A stretch of DNA of 64,000 bases from Actinomadura parmotrematis (lineage in GTDB: Bacteria > Actinomycetota > Actinomycetes > Streptosporangiales > Streptosporangiaceae). The first letter of the stretch is position 1. Every line of letters starts with the position of its first letter. Below the pieces are notes generated by a model. The model saw only the letters and a program-made list of their open reading frames with translations, was not told where the DNA came from and did not search any database. The stretch lies in the NCBI RefSeq assembly GCF_019458805.1, contig NZ_JAIBOA010000023.1, positions 62,001-126,000 on the forward strand. Direction: 5' to 3'. This document shows positions 17,164 to 24,721 of this stretch, one piece after another. A program made the position numbers and the translations under genes.

Positions 17164-18561
17164 ATGCCGACCGACGAGCACGGCCTGACCGTCACCGCCG
17201 CCGGGGACGCCGCCGTCCGCCGCCTCGACGCCGCGCTGCACGAGCTGCTGCACTTCCGCATCGGCGTCGTCGCCGAGACCGAGGCGGCGCTCGCCGAGGA
17301 CCCCGGCTTCGCGCTGGCCCACGTCCTCACCGCCTACCTCGGCGTGCTGTCCACCGAGGCCGCCGGGGCGCGGGCCGCCGCCCAGGGCTTCGCCCCCTTC
17401 CGCGCCGGCCTGGACGCCGCGGCCCTGACGCCGCGCGAGCGGGCGCACGTCGCGGCGGCCGAGCGGCTGCTCGTCGGCGACTACCAGGGGTGCGGCGCGC
17501 TGCTCGCCGAGATCACCGAGGAGCACCCGCGGGACGTCCTCGCGCTCCTGGCCGGCCACCAGATCGACTACTTCACCGGCGACGCCCGCGCCCTGCGCGA
17601 CCGCGTCGGCGGCGCCCTCACCGCCTGGCACGACGACGACCGGCACCTGCCCGTCCTGCTCGGCATGCACGCCTTCGGCCTGGAGGAGGCCGGCCACTAC
17701 GACCGCGCCGAGGACGTCGGCCTGCGCGCCGTCGAGCTGGACCCCGAGGACGTGTGGGGCATCCACGCCGTCGTCCACACCTACGAGATGCAGGGCCGGT
17801 TCCGGCGCGGCACCGCCTACCTGGACGCCCGCACGGCCGACTGGTCGGCGGGCACCTTCTTCAACGTCCACACCTGGTGGCACTACGCGCTCTACGCCCT
17901 GGAGGCCGGCGACACCGCCCGCGCCCTGGAGATCTACGACGACGTCCTGAACGGCCCGGACGCGAGCGGCACGGCCCTGCAGCTGCTGGACGCCGCCGCG
18001 CTCCTCTGGCGCCTGCTGCTGGAGGGCGACGGCCAGGCCGCCCGCTGGAAGGCGCTGGCCGACGCGTGGGAACCGGTCGCGCGGGAGGCGTTCTCGGCCT
18101 TCAACGACATGCACGCGGTGATGGCGTTCGTCGGCGCGGGCCGGGTCGCCGAGGCCGACCGGCTGATCGACGACCGCGCCGCCTACCTCGACCGGGCGCA
18201 CCCCGAGGCGTCCAACCGGGCGATGACGGCGCGCGTCGGCCTGCCCGTCTGCCGCGCGCTCGCCGCGTTCGGGCGGGGCGAGCACGGCAACGTCGTGGAC
18301 CTGCTGGCCCCGATCCGGCACCGCGTCCACGAGTTCGGCGGCAGCCACGCCCAGCGCGACGCCGTGCAGAGGACGCTGCTGGAATCGGCGCTGCGCTCGG
18401 GCCGGACGAACCTGGCCCGCACCCTGGTCAGCGAACGGATCGGCGTGCGGCCGTCCAGCCCGTACAACTGGCTCAAGCACGCCGCCGTCGCCGAGGCCGT
18501 CGGCGACCGCGCCACCGCCGCCACCGCCCGCACCCGCGCCACCGCCCTCCGCCGGGCCTGA
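17164..18561 (+). CDS. TTC38-like tetratricopeptide repeat protein
   Basis: A 465-residue soluble, all-helical protein. Helix pairs such as HLPVLLGMHAFGLEEAGHYDRAEDVGLRAVELDP and WGIHAVVHTYEMQGRFRRG have TPR spacing, and the stretch NVHTWWHYALYALEAGD is typical of the TTC38 (tetratricopeptide repeat protein 38) family seen in bacteria and animals. No enzymatic motif is seen. Two ATGs six bases apart exist; this one has the better distance (7 bp) to GGGAGGG. It lies 53 bp after the efflux gene on the same strand. Confidence 0.8.
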   Translation: MPTDEHGLTVTAAGDAAVRRLDAALHELLHFRIGVVAETEAALAEDPGFALAHVLTAYLGVLSTEAAGARAAAQGFAPFRAGLDAAALTPRERAHVAAAERLLVGDYQGCGALLAEITEEHPRDVLALLAGHQIDYFTGDARALRDRVGGALTAWHDDDRHLPVLLGMHAFGLEEAGHYDRAEDVGLRAVELDPEDVWGIHAVVHTYEMQGRFRRGTAYLDARTADWSAGTFFNVHTWWHYALYALEAGDTARALEIYDDVLNGPDASGTALQLLDAAALLWRLLLEGDGQAARWKALADAWEPVAREAFSAFNDMHAVMAFVGAGRVAEADRLIDDRAAYLDRAHPEASNRAMTARVGLPVCRALAAFGRGEHGNVVDLLAPIRHRVHEFGGSHAQRDAVQRTLLESALRSGRTNLARTLVSERIGVRPSSPYNWLKHAAVAEAVGDRATAATARTRATALRRA

Positions 18562-18571
18562 GGGGCGGCGG

Positions 18572-19507
18572 TCAGTCGAACCGCAGGACGAAGCGCCCGC
18601 GCACGCCGCGCCGTTCGAGCGAGCGGTGCGCGTCGGCGGCCGCGGCGGCGGGCAGCCGGCCGGCCACCCGGAGGGTGAGCCGTCCCTCGCCGGCGAGTTC
18701 GGCGAGGCGGTCGAGTTCGGCCGCGGCCGTGGCGTAGTCGCGGACGAAGATCGGAGCGACGCGGACCCGGCCGGTGCCGTCGCCCCGGTAGCCGCGGACG
18801 GTGACGGCGGTGCCGCCGTCCCGGACGGCGGGGAGCGCGGCGGCCTCCAGCACGGCGGCGTCGAGGAGCCCGTCGACGCCGCCGGGGTGCAGGCGGCGGA
18901 CCGCCGCGGCGAAGCCGTCCCCGCGCGGCACGACCTCGGCGGCCCCGCAGTCGCGGACGAAGGTCTCGTCCTCCGGGGCGGCGCCCGCCACGACGACCAG
19001 CCCGGCTTGCGCGGCGAGCTGGACGAAGTACCCGCCGACGGTGCCGGCGGCGCCGGTGACGGCGACCGTCGCGCCGGCCGGGAGCGCCAGCGTGTCGAGC
19101 GCCAGCCGGGCGGTGAGCCCGTTCATCGGGACGGTGGCGGCCTCGACGTCGGAGAGCCCGGCCGGGATCCTGGCGGCCGACTCCGCCGGCACGACCAGGT
19201 CCGCCCGGTAACCGCCGTGCTCGCCCGAGGGCACGACGACGGCCATGACGGCGTCGCCGGCCGCGAACGGCCGCTCGACGCCGGGACCGATCTCGGCGAC
19301 CACGCCGGCGACCTCCATGCCCGGCACCCGCACCCGGTCCGCCTCGCCCTGCCGCGGACGCGACCGGATCATCGCGTCGGTCGGGTTCACCGCGGCGGCG
19401 GCGACCCGGATCCGGACCTGCCCGGGACCGAGCGGTTCGGCCGCCAGGTCCAGCTCCTCAAGGGCGTCCGGTCCGCCCGGACCGGTCACTGCGATCGCTT
19501 GGACCAT
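18572..19507 (-). CDS. zinc-independent quinone oxidoreductase (MDR family)
   Basis: A 311-residue NADPH-dependent medium-chain reductase of the quinone oxidoreductase type. N-terminal GroES-like domain with GQVRIRVAAAAVNPTD and PGMEVAGVVAEIGPGV; Rossmann region with AVTGAAGTVGGYFVQLA (nucleotide-binding, ~residues 143-165). Structural-zinc Cys residues are absent, as in the QOR group. It reduces quinones or reactive carbonyls in the cytosol. It follows a TetR gene by 9 bp on the same strand, so it is very likely the operon partner and target of that repressor. Confidence 0.87.
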   Translation of the reverse strand: MVQAIAVTGPGGPDALEELDLAAEPLGPGQVRIRVAAAAVNPTDAMIRSRPRQGEADRVRVPGMEVAGVVAEIGPGVERPFAAGDAVMAVVVPSGEHGGYRADLVVPAESAARIPAGLSDVEAATVPMNGLTARLALDTLALPAGATVAVTGAAGTVGGYFVQLAAQAGLVVVAGAAPEDETFVRDCGAAEVVPRGDGFAAAVRRLHPGGVDGLLDAAVLEAAALPAVRDGGTAVTVRGYRGDGTGRVRVAPIFVRDYATAAAELDRLAELAGEGRLTLRVAGRLPAAAAADAHRSLERRGVRGRFVLRFD

Positions 19508-19516
19508 GGTCTCTCC

Positions 19517-20122
19517 TCATTCCTCGTTCGTCGCGGGGGAGTGCAGGCCGTCGAGCAGCAGGCCGCACACCTCGTCGAGCTCGGCGCTGATTCCGGGGTC
19601 CTGCCACTCGTCGGCATGGGCCAGGTGGTGGAACTTGGCGGTGGCGGCGAAGACCGCGCGGGCGGTGGCCGCCGGGTCGCCGGTGCGGAAGCCGCCGCCC
19701 GCGGCGCCGTCGGCGATGATGGCCGTGAGCTGGCGCAGGAGGTCGGCGACGTGGTCGGTGGCGACGCTGCTGTGCGCGGCCGCGAGGGCCCCGTAGGCGG
19801 CGAACAGCTCCGGATCCTGGCGGATCTTGGCCTGCTTCCCGGCCAGGACGGCGTGCAGCCAGGTGCGCAGCCGCCGGGCGGGCGGGATCGCGCGGTCGGC
19901 CGCGATGGCGGCGAGGACGTCGCGGTCGCGGTCGAGCCAGCGCCGGGTCACGGCCTCGCGCAGCGCCCGCTTGCTGGCGAAGTGCTTGTAGACGGCGGCG
20001 TGGCTGACCCCGAGGGCCCGGGCGGTGTCGACGACGGTCGCCTTGTCCGGCCCATGGCGGCGCAGGATCTCCTCGGTGGCGGCCAGGATGGTGTTCTCGT
20101 CCAGCCGGGACCGGGCGGGCAT
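19517..20122 (-). CDS. TetR-family repressor of the quinone reductase operon
   Basis: A 201-residue TetR regulator. HTH at residues ~10-55: ILAATEEILRRHGPDKATVVDTARALGV then VYKHFASKRALREAV. The C-terminal domain is of the TetR_C_33/YsiA-like kind. It is the first gene of a two-gene operon with the quinone reductase. About 100 bp upstream a 33-bp palindrome (20224-20256) is a good candidate operator for autoregulation. A ligand such as a quinone or electrophile would fit the neighbour (inference). Confidence 0.87.
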   Translation of the reverse strand: MPARSRLDENTILAATEEILRRHGPDKATVVDTARALGVSHAAVYKHFASKRALREAVTRRWLDRDRDVLAAIAADRAIPPARRLRTWLHAVLAGKQAKIRQDPELFAAYGALAAAHSSVATDHVADLLRQLTAIIADGAAGGGFRTGDPAATARAVFAATAKFHHLAHADEWQDPGISAELDEVCGLLLDGLHSPATNEE

Positions 20123-20223
20123 CAGCGCCGCCCGCCCATGCGCTCGCAGCGGGCGGGCGGCGCTCCGATCCGGCCTGCGGCGCCGGGCGTCCTCTGTTCC
20201 ATGCGGGGAACGCTAGAGGGGTT

Positions 20224-20256
20224 GGTTACAGATGTCAAAACTTGTCACCTGATACC
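20224..20256. promoter_or_regulatory. 33-bp palindrome, candidate TetR operator
   Basis: The sequence reads almost the same on both strands: GGTTACAGATGTCAAAAC at one end and ACTTGTCACCTGATACC at the other, with about 12 of 16 positions paired. It is AT-richer than its surroundings and lies upstream of the TetR-quinone reductase operon. Size and position fit a TetR dimer pair. Confidence 0.55.
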
Positions 20257-20311
20257 CGTGCGGAGCCGTGCCGCCCGCCCGGCGTCCAGGGCGAGTGGCG
20301 GAGGGAGCGTG

Positions 20312-20475
20312 TCAGCCCGGGGGGCCGGAGGGGCGGCGGTAGGCGCCGTACCACCAGATCCGGCCCAGCTCGCGGGCCAGCGCCGGCAGCGAGGCCGGCA
20401 GCTCGTCGGTGAGCCGCGCCAGGACGTCGGACTTGCCGGTGAAGTGCACGTAGAACCTGGCCCGGGAGGCGGGCC
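20312..20475 (-). pseudogene. TetR-family fragment
   Basis: The minus strand encodes ARFYVHFTGKSDVLARL, which is the recognition-helix region of a TetR regulator, followed by about 35 residues to a stop. The preceding part of the HTH and most of the ligand domain (normally ~200 residues) are missing, and the frame upstream is Arg/Pro-rich noise. So this is a remnant, lying between an intact TetR gene and tRNA-Lys. Coordinates are approximate. Confidence 0.55.
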
Positions 20476-20586
20476 GGACGAGGGATGAGAGTGAGCCGCG
20501 AGGGGCGCGGCAGGGGCGGCGAAAGGGCCTGGAGAACACGAAAGGGCAAACGCGGAGTGCTCTGCGTTTGCCCTGCTCTGGTGCGG

Positions 20587-20659
20587 TGCGCCGTCAGGGA
20601 CTTGAACCCCGAACCCGCGGATTAAGAGTCCGCTGCTCTGCCAATTGAGCTAACGGCGC
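20587..20659 (-). tRNA. tRNA-Lys (anticodon CTT)
   Basis: A 73-nt cloverleaf. Acceptor GCGCCGT pairs with ACGGCGC, the D arm has TAGCTCAATTGG, the anticodon loop is CTCTTAA giving CTT, and the T arm contains GGTTCAAGTCC. The discriminator is A and the CCA end is not encoded. Confidence 0.95.
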
Positions 20660-20711
20660 CTGCCACCGGGCCGTCCCGGCGACAAGAAGAACATTAGCAG
20701 GCGGCGCCGGG

Positions 20712-21314
20712 TCAGTGCGAATCGATTGACTCGGGGCCCTCCCGGGCCGGCAGGACGCCCATCAGGCCGCGCCAGTGCCCGATCGCGGTGGCCCGCGAGC
20801 TCACGCCGAGCTTGGCGTAGATGCGGTTGACGTGGTTCTTCACCGTCTTCTCGCTGAGGAACAGCTGCCGGGCGATCTCCCCGTTGGACCGCCCGCTGGC
20901 GATCAGGTCCATCACCTCGGCCTCCCGCGCCGACAGCCCGAGGCCGAGCCGCGCCGCCTCCCGCACCCGCCGGATGAGGTCGCGGACGGTGAACGCGCCG
21001 GGCACCAGGTGCCCGCACGCCCCGGCCCGCAGGGCGCCCGCCACGGCGCCCTCCTCGTGGGGGGCGGCGAGCACGAACACCCGCGCCGCCCGGCTGAGCG
21101 GGCCGGCGTGCCCGTCGCGGGCGGCGCGGGCGTCCAGCAGCACGATGTCGGGGCGCAGCCGCTCGGCGAGCTCGACGGCGCCGGGGCCGTCCGCCGACTC
21201 GGCCACCACCTCCAGCTCGTCGCTGCCGGCGAGCAGCGCGACGACGTCGGCGCGCGCGCCCGCGTCGCCGTCCACCACGAGCACGCGCAGCGGGGCCGTT
21301 GCGTCAACGTTCAT
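20712..21314 (-). CDS. NarL/LuxR-type response regulator
   Basis: A 200-residue protein with an N-terminal receiver-like domain (LRVLVVDGDAGARADVVALL; the phospho-acceptor position lies in DIVLLDAR) and a C-terminal LuxR HTH at ~135-185: LSAREAEVMDLIASGRSNGEIARQLFLSEKTVKNHVNRIYAKLGV. The conserved Lys of the receiver is not evident (VFVLAAPHEE), so phosphorylation may be atypical. No sensor kinase is adjacent, so it is an orphan regulator. Its start is about 50 bp from a short AT-rich upstream region. Confidence 0.85.
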   Translation of the reverse strand: MNVDATAPLRVLVVDGDAGARADVVALLAGSDELEVVAESADGPGAVELAERLRPDIVLLDARAARDGHAGPLSRAARVFVLAAPHEEGAVAGALRAGACGHLVPGAFTVRDLIRRVREAARLGLGLSAREAEVMDLIASGRSNGEIARQLFLSEKTVKNHVNRIYAKLGVSSRATAIGHWRGLMGVLPAREGPESIDSH

Positions 21315-21399
21315 CGCGCCTCCGGCGGTCGCCCTTGGCCTGGATCAGGATCGGAGCATAACCGTCCGATCACCTTCAGCCAATGTAGCGACCGACCGA

Positions 21400-22362
21400 T
21401 CAGGCGCGCAGGGCCTTGATCGGGCCGGCGAGCTCGTCGGCGTAGAACCGCAGGAACCCGTCGGGGTCGGGGCCGGAGTTCATCAGGGTGAGCGTGTCGA
21501 AGCCGGCGTCGACGAACTTGCGGGCGGCGGCGAGGTGGGTCTCGGGGTCGGGGCCGCAGCCGACGTTCTCCCGGATGTCGTCCTCGGTGACGAAGGTGCT
21601 CGCGGCCTCGAAGTTCACCACGTTCGGCAGCTCGGCCTGCACCTTCCAGCCCGACAGGCCGAAGCGCATGAGCCGGTGCGCGGACGCGACGGCGTCCTTC
21701 TCGTCCGGCGCCCAGGAGACGGGCACCTCGCAGTACTTCGGCCCCTTGCCGCCCTCGCCCGTGTACGCCTGGACCACCTCGGCGTCGGCCACGGTGTTGA
21801 ACATGCCGTCGCCGAGCTCGGCGGCGATGCCCGCGGCCCGCTTGCCGCCCGCCGCGACCACGATCGGCGGCAGCGCGTCCGGCAGGTCGAACACCCGGGC
21901 GTCCTCCAGCTCCAGGTGCTGCCCCTCGTAGGACTGGTAGCCGCCGCCCCACAGCAGCCGGATGATCTCCAGGGCCTCGACGAACATCTCGTGCCGGACG
22001 CTCGCCGAGGGCCAGCCGCCGCCGACGACGTGCTCGTTCAGCCGCTCGCCGGACCCGACGCCGAGGGTGAACCGGCCGTCGGACAGGATCTGGGTGGTCG
22101 CCGCCGCCTGCGCGATGATCGCCGGGTGGTAGCGGACGAACGGGCAGGTCACGCCCGTCATGATCTCCAGCTTCTCGGTGCGGGCGGCGATCGCGGCGAG
22201 GATCGACCAGGCGAACCCCGAGTGCCCGTGGCTCTCCAGCCAGGGGTGGTAGTGGTCGCTGATCTCGACGAAGTCGAACCCGGCCCGCTCGGCCTCCACC
22301 GCCTGCCGGACGATCTCCTTGGGGTCGTAGGCCTCGGCGAACAGCTTGTATCCGATTCTCAT
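21400..22362 (-). CDS. F420-dependent LLM-class oxidoreductase, G6PDH-like
   Basis: A 320-residue TIM-barrel enzyme of the luciferase-like monooxygenase superfamily. MRIGYKLFAEAYDPKEIVRQAVEAERAGFDFVEISDHYHPW, GVTCPFVRYHPAIIAQAAAT and FTLGVGSGERLNEHV mark the F420-binding group close to F420-dependent glucose-6-phosphate dehydrogenase. It uses coenzyme F420 for hydride transfer; the substrate is not certain. The ATG has GTAGGGG upstream. The next minus-strand gene upstream ends 43 bp away, so the two may form an operon. Confidence 0.87.
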   Translation of the reverse strand: MRIGYKLFAEAYDPKEIVRQAVEAERAGFDFVEISDHYHPWLESHGHSGFAWSILAAIAARTEKLEIMTGVTCPFVRYHPAIIAQAAATTQILSDGRFTLGVGSGERLNEHVVGGGWPSASVRHEMFVEALEIIRLLWGGGYQSYEGQHLELEDARVFDLPDALPPIVVAAGGKRAAGIAAELGDGMFNTVADAEVVQAYTGEGGKGPKYCEVPVSWAPDEKDAVASAHRLMRFGLSGWKVQAELPNVVNFEAASTFVTEDDIRENVGCGPDPETHLAAARKFVDAGFDTLTLMNSGPDPDGFLRFYADELAGPIKALRA

Positions 22363-22404
22363 ACCGGTGCCCCTACCCACCACGGGCCCGGAGAACATCC
22401 CAGG

Positions 22405-22929
22405 TCAGCCGCGCTCCCGCTCGGCGGCGATGCCGTCGAGCAGCTCCCCGACCAGGCGCGTCGCGGCCGCCGGGTCGCCGGTCAGCCGGTCGATGTGCTC
22501 GGCCAGCAGGAACACGGTGACCTCCAGCGCCGCCGTCTCCTCCCGCATCCACGGCCCGTACTGGGCCCGCCACAGGGTGGGGCTGAGGTCGCAGGCGGCC
22601 GCGGTGAGCATCGCCGCCATCGTCGGCACGGCCGCGGGGCCGATGCTGCGCGGCATCATCGCCAGCGTCCCGACGACGTAGGGGACGACCGTCGCGAGGA
22701 CGTCCTGCCCGTGCCGCTCGTGCGCCTGCCGCAGCCACCGCATGTAGAGGTGGACCAGCGTGCAGGCCCCGTCCAGCACGTCCTCGGCCGCCGCCCCGTC
22801 CACGGGCTCGAAGTCCCCGTCCTCGTGCGGCGCCCCGCCCCGGAACCGCCGCAGCCGCGCCTCGACCATCGCCAGCGCCGTGCCCACGTCCCCGGCCGGC
22901 GCATGCTCGGGACCCAGTCGTGACGGCAT
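22405..22929 (-). CDS. conserved hypothetical protein, helical
   Basis: A 174-residue soluble, mainly helical protein; no family recognised with confidence. Hydrophobic helices such as VLDGACTLVHLYMRWL and TAALEVTVFLLAEHID suggest a compact helical bundle without membrane segments. The ATG is chosen because GGAGGTGG lies directly upstream (an earlier GTG overlaps that site). It precedes the F420-dependent oxidoreductase on the same strand by 43 bp. No function can be given. Confidence 0.65.
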   Translation of the reverse strand: MPSRLGPEHAPAGDVGTALAMVEARLRRFRGGAPHEDGDFEPVDGAAAEDVLDGACTLVHLYMRWLRQAHERHGQDVLATVVPYVVGTLAMMPRSIGPAAVPTMAAMLTAAACDLSPTLWRAQYGPWMREETAALEVTVFLLAEHIDRLTGDPAAATRLVGELLDGIAAERERG

Positions 22930-23033
22930 GACCACCTCCGGTGACGATCGGCTGCCAGCACCCTAGAACGCCCGCGCCCCGGCGGCGGGTGAAGAGACCT
23001 TTCGTGAACTATGTCCCCGCTCCCCGCGCAACG

Positions 23034-23073
23034 CGGAGGGCCCCGGCGGTCTCTCGACCGCCGGGGCCCTCCG
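23034..23073 (-). terminator. strong hairpin downstream of tRNA-His
   Basis: A 17-bp perfect stem (left arm begins CGGAGGGCCCCGGCGGT) around a six-base loop lies just 3' of the minus-strand tRNA-His. No T-run follows, which is common for terminators in this kind of genome. Confidence 0.6.
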
Positions 23074-23081
23074 TCAACGCA

Positions 23082-23158
23082 TGGGGTGAGTGAGGGGACT
23101 TGAACCCCCGACATCTTGGACCACAACCAAGTGCTCTGCCAGCTGAGCTACACCCACC
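23082..23158 (-). tRNA. tRNA-His (anticodon GTG)
   Basis: Acceptor GTGGGTG pairs with CACTCAC. An extra G at -1 faces the discriminator C, the histidine identity signal. The anticodon loop is TTGTGGT with anticodon GTG, and the T arm holds GGTTCAAGTCC. The CCA end is encoded in the gene. Confidence 0.95.
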
Positions 23159-23227
23159 ATGTCGCCCGGATCGCTCCCGGCTCAAGCAAGTGTAGCGGTT
23201 CCGCGAGGGTGGTTGGCCACTACCGGT

Positions 23228-23827
23228 TCACGGCCCGGCGGTGACGTCGGCGGCGATGGCGCGGGCGGTGTCGCTGTCGGGGCCCGGCTGGGGGACGAAG
23301 ACGGCGGCGCGGTAGTAGCGGAGCTCCCGGATGCTCTCCAGGATGTCGGCGAGGGCGCGGTGGCCGCCCTTCTTGGCCGGGCTCGCGAAGTAGGCGCGCG
23401 GGTACCAGCGGCGGGACAGCTCCTTGATGCTGGAGACGTCGACCATCCGGTAGTGCAGGAAGCCGTCGAGGCCGGGCATGTCGCGGGCGATGAAGGAGCG
23501 GTCGGTGGCGATGGAGTTGCCGCAGAGCGGGGCCTTGCCGGCGTCCTTGACGTGCTTCTTGACGTAGTCGAGGACGAGTTCCTCGGCCTCGGCGAGGCTG
23601 ACGCCGCCGGGCAGCTCGTCCAGCAGCCGCGAGGTGGTGTGCATGGTGCGCACCACGTCCGACATCTGCGCGAGCGCCTCCTGCGGCGGCTTGACGATCA
23701 CGTCGATGCCCTCGTCGAGGACGGTGAGCTCGCTGTCGGTCACCACCGCGGCTATCTCGATCAGGGCGTCCGCCCCGAGGTCGAGCCCCGTCATCTCGCA
23801 GTCGATCCACACCAGCCGCTCGTTCAT
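23228..23827 (-). CDS. orn: oligoribonuclease
   Basis: A 199-residue DEDDh 3'-5' exonuclease. Catalytic residues sit in WIDCEMTGLD (D and E), the Asp of DRSFIARDMP, and the H-x4-D of GGHRALADI; the substrate-loop YRMVDVSSIKEL is the family hallmark. It degrades 2-5 nt RNA fragments and pGpG, so it also completes c-di-GMP turnover. The ATG before NERLVW is chosen because it begins the conserved core. It is transcribed on the same strand as the adjacent tRNA-His but has its own gap of 70 bp. Confidence 0.95.
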   Translation of the reverse strand: MNERLVWIDCEMTGLDLGADALIEIAAVVTDSELTVLDEGIDVIVKPPQEALAQMSDVVRTMHTTSRLLDELPGGVSLAEAEELVLDYVKKHVKDAGKAPLCGNSIATDRSFIARDMPGLDGFLHYRMVDVSSIKELSRRWYPRAYFASPAKKGGHRALADILESIRELRYYRAAVFVPQPGPDSDTARAIAADVTAGP

Positions 23828-23972
23828 GCCCTCAACCCTACGACGGCGGACGATCGCCCGGTAACCGCGGCGGCGGGCGGACGTCCGCGCCCCCGAGCCG
23901 GGGGGAGTGCACGGGGGCGCGGACCTTCCTACCTTGTCAGTACCCACTTGCAGGCGTGGGAATACCTCCGCT

Positions 23973-24620
23973 TCACCAAGAAGTCAGGGACGCCGGCGCG
24001 GGGATGCCCGGGCGCAGCAGCGGGTCGGGGACGGGCGCGCCGAAGGCGGTGCGGACGGGGACGACGCCCGCCCACACGTCCAGCGCGTGGTCCTCCTCGT
24101 CGTCCACCGGCGGCCCCTGGCGGACCTTGACCGACGCCTCCTCCAGCGACAGCGCGAGGACGGCCGTCGCGGCGAGCTCCTTGCGGTTCGGCAGGCGGGC
24201 GCGCGACCAGCTGCCCGGCGCGAGCCGCTCGGTGATCGCCTCCAGGGCGGCGAGCTTCTCGCCGGGGTCGGTGACGGGGCGCGGGACGCCGAACACCATG
24301 GCGCTGCGGTAGTTGACCGAGTGGTGGAACGCCGAGCGGGCCACCACGATGCCGTCCAGGTGGGTGACGGTGACGCAGACCTCGCCGGACGGGCCGCTCA
24401 TCAGGCTGCGCGCGCCGGTCGAGCCGTGCAGGTAGAGGGTGTCGCCGATGCGGCCGTAGCCGGTCGGGATGACGCGGGGCGCGCCGCCGACGACGACGCC
24501 GAGGTGGCAGATGCGGCCGTCGTCCAGGACGCGGTACAGCTCGGCGCGGTCGGTCCGGCCGCGCTCGCGGGAGCGGCCGAGGCGGGTGCGTTCGGTCGAG
24601 GACAGCGGAACGGTGCTCAT
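23973..24620 (-). CDS. pyridoxamine 5'-phosphate oxidase-family flavin protein
   Basis: A 215-residue split-barrel flavin-binding protein. RAELYRVLDDGRICHLGVVV, PTGYGRIGDTLYLHGSTGARSL and HHSVNYRSAMVFG are typical of the 'PPOX class, nitroimidazole resistance NimA-like' group. It binds FMN or F420-like cofactors; whether it oxidises PNP is doubtful. It diverges from the MocR/PdxR regulator gene across 101 bp, a common arrangement in which the MocR protein controls a vitamin B6-related neighbour. Confidence 0.83.
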   Translation of the reverse strand: MSTVPLSSTERTRLGRSRERGRTDRAELYRVLDDGRICHLGVVVGGAPRVIPTGYGRIGDTLYLHGSTGARSLMSGPSGEVCVTVTHLDGIVVARSAFHHSVNYRSAMVFGVPRPVTDPGEKLAALEAITERLAPGSWSRARLPNRKELAATAVLALSLEEASVKVRQGPPVDDEEDHALDVWAGVVPVRTAFGAPVPDPLLRPGIPAPASLTSW

Positions 24621-24721
24621 GCCCCCAACGCTAGGAGCCGGGTGGACCGGCCCACAGGGCCACTCGGCGCCGATTCCGGAAGACCACTTCCCCTAACCTG
24701 AAGGCGGAGAAGGGGGGCGGC

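Noticed and set aside
23941..23972. CCCAC/GTGGG hairpin near the end of the PPOX-family gene
   Set aside because: Short stem with a long loop and no T-run; not enough to call a terminator.
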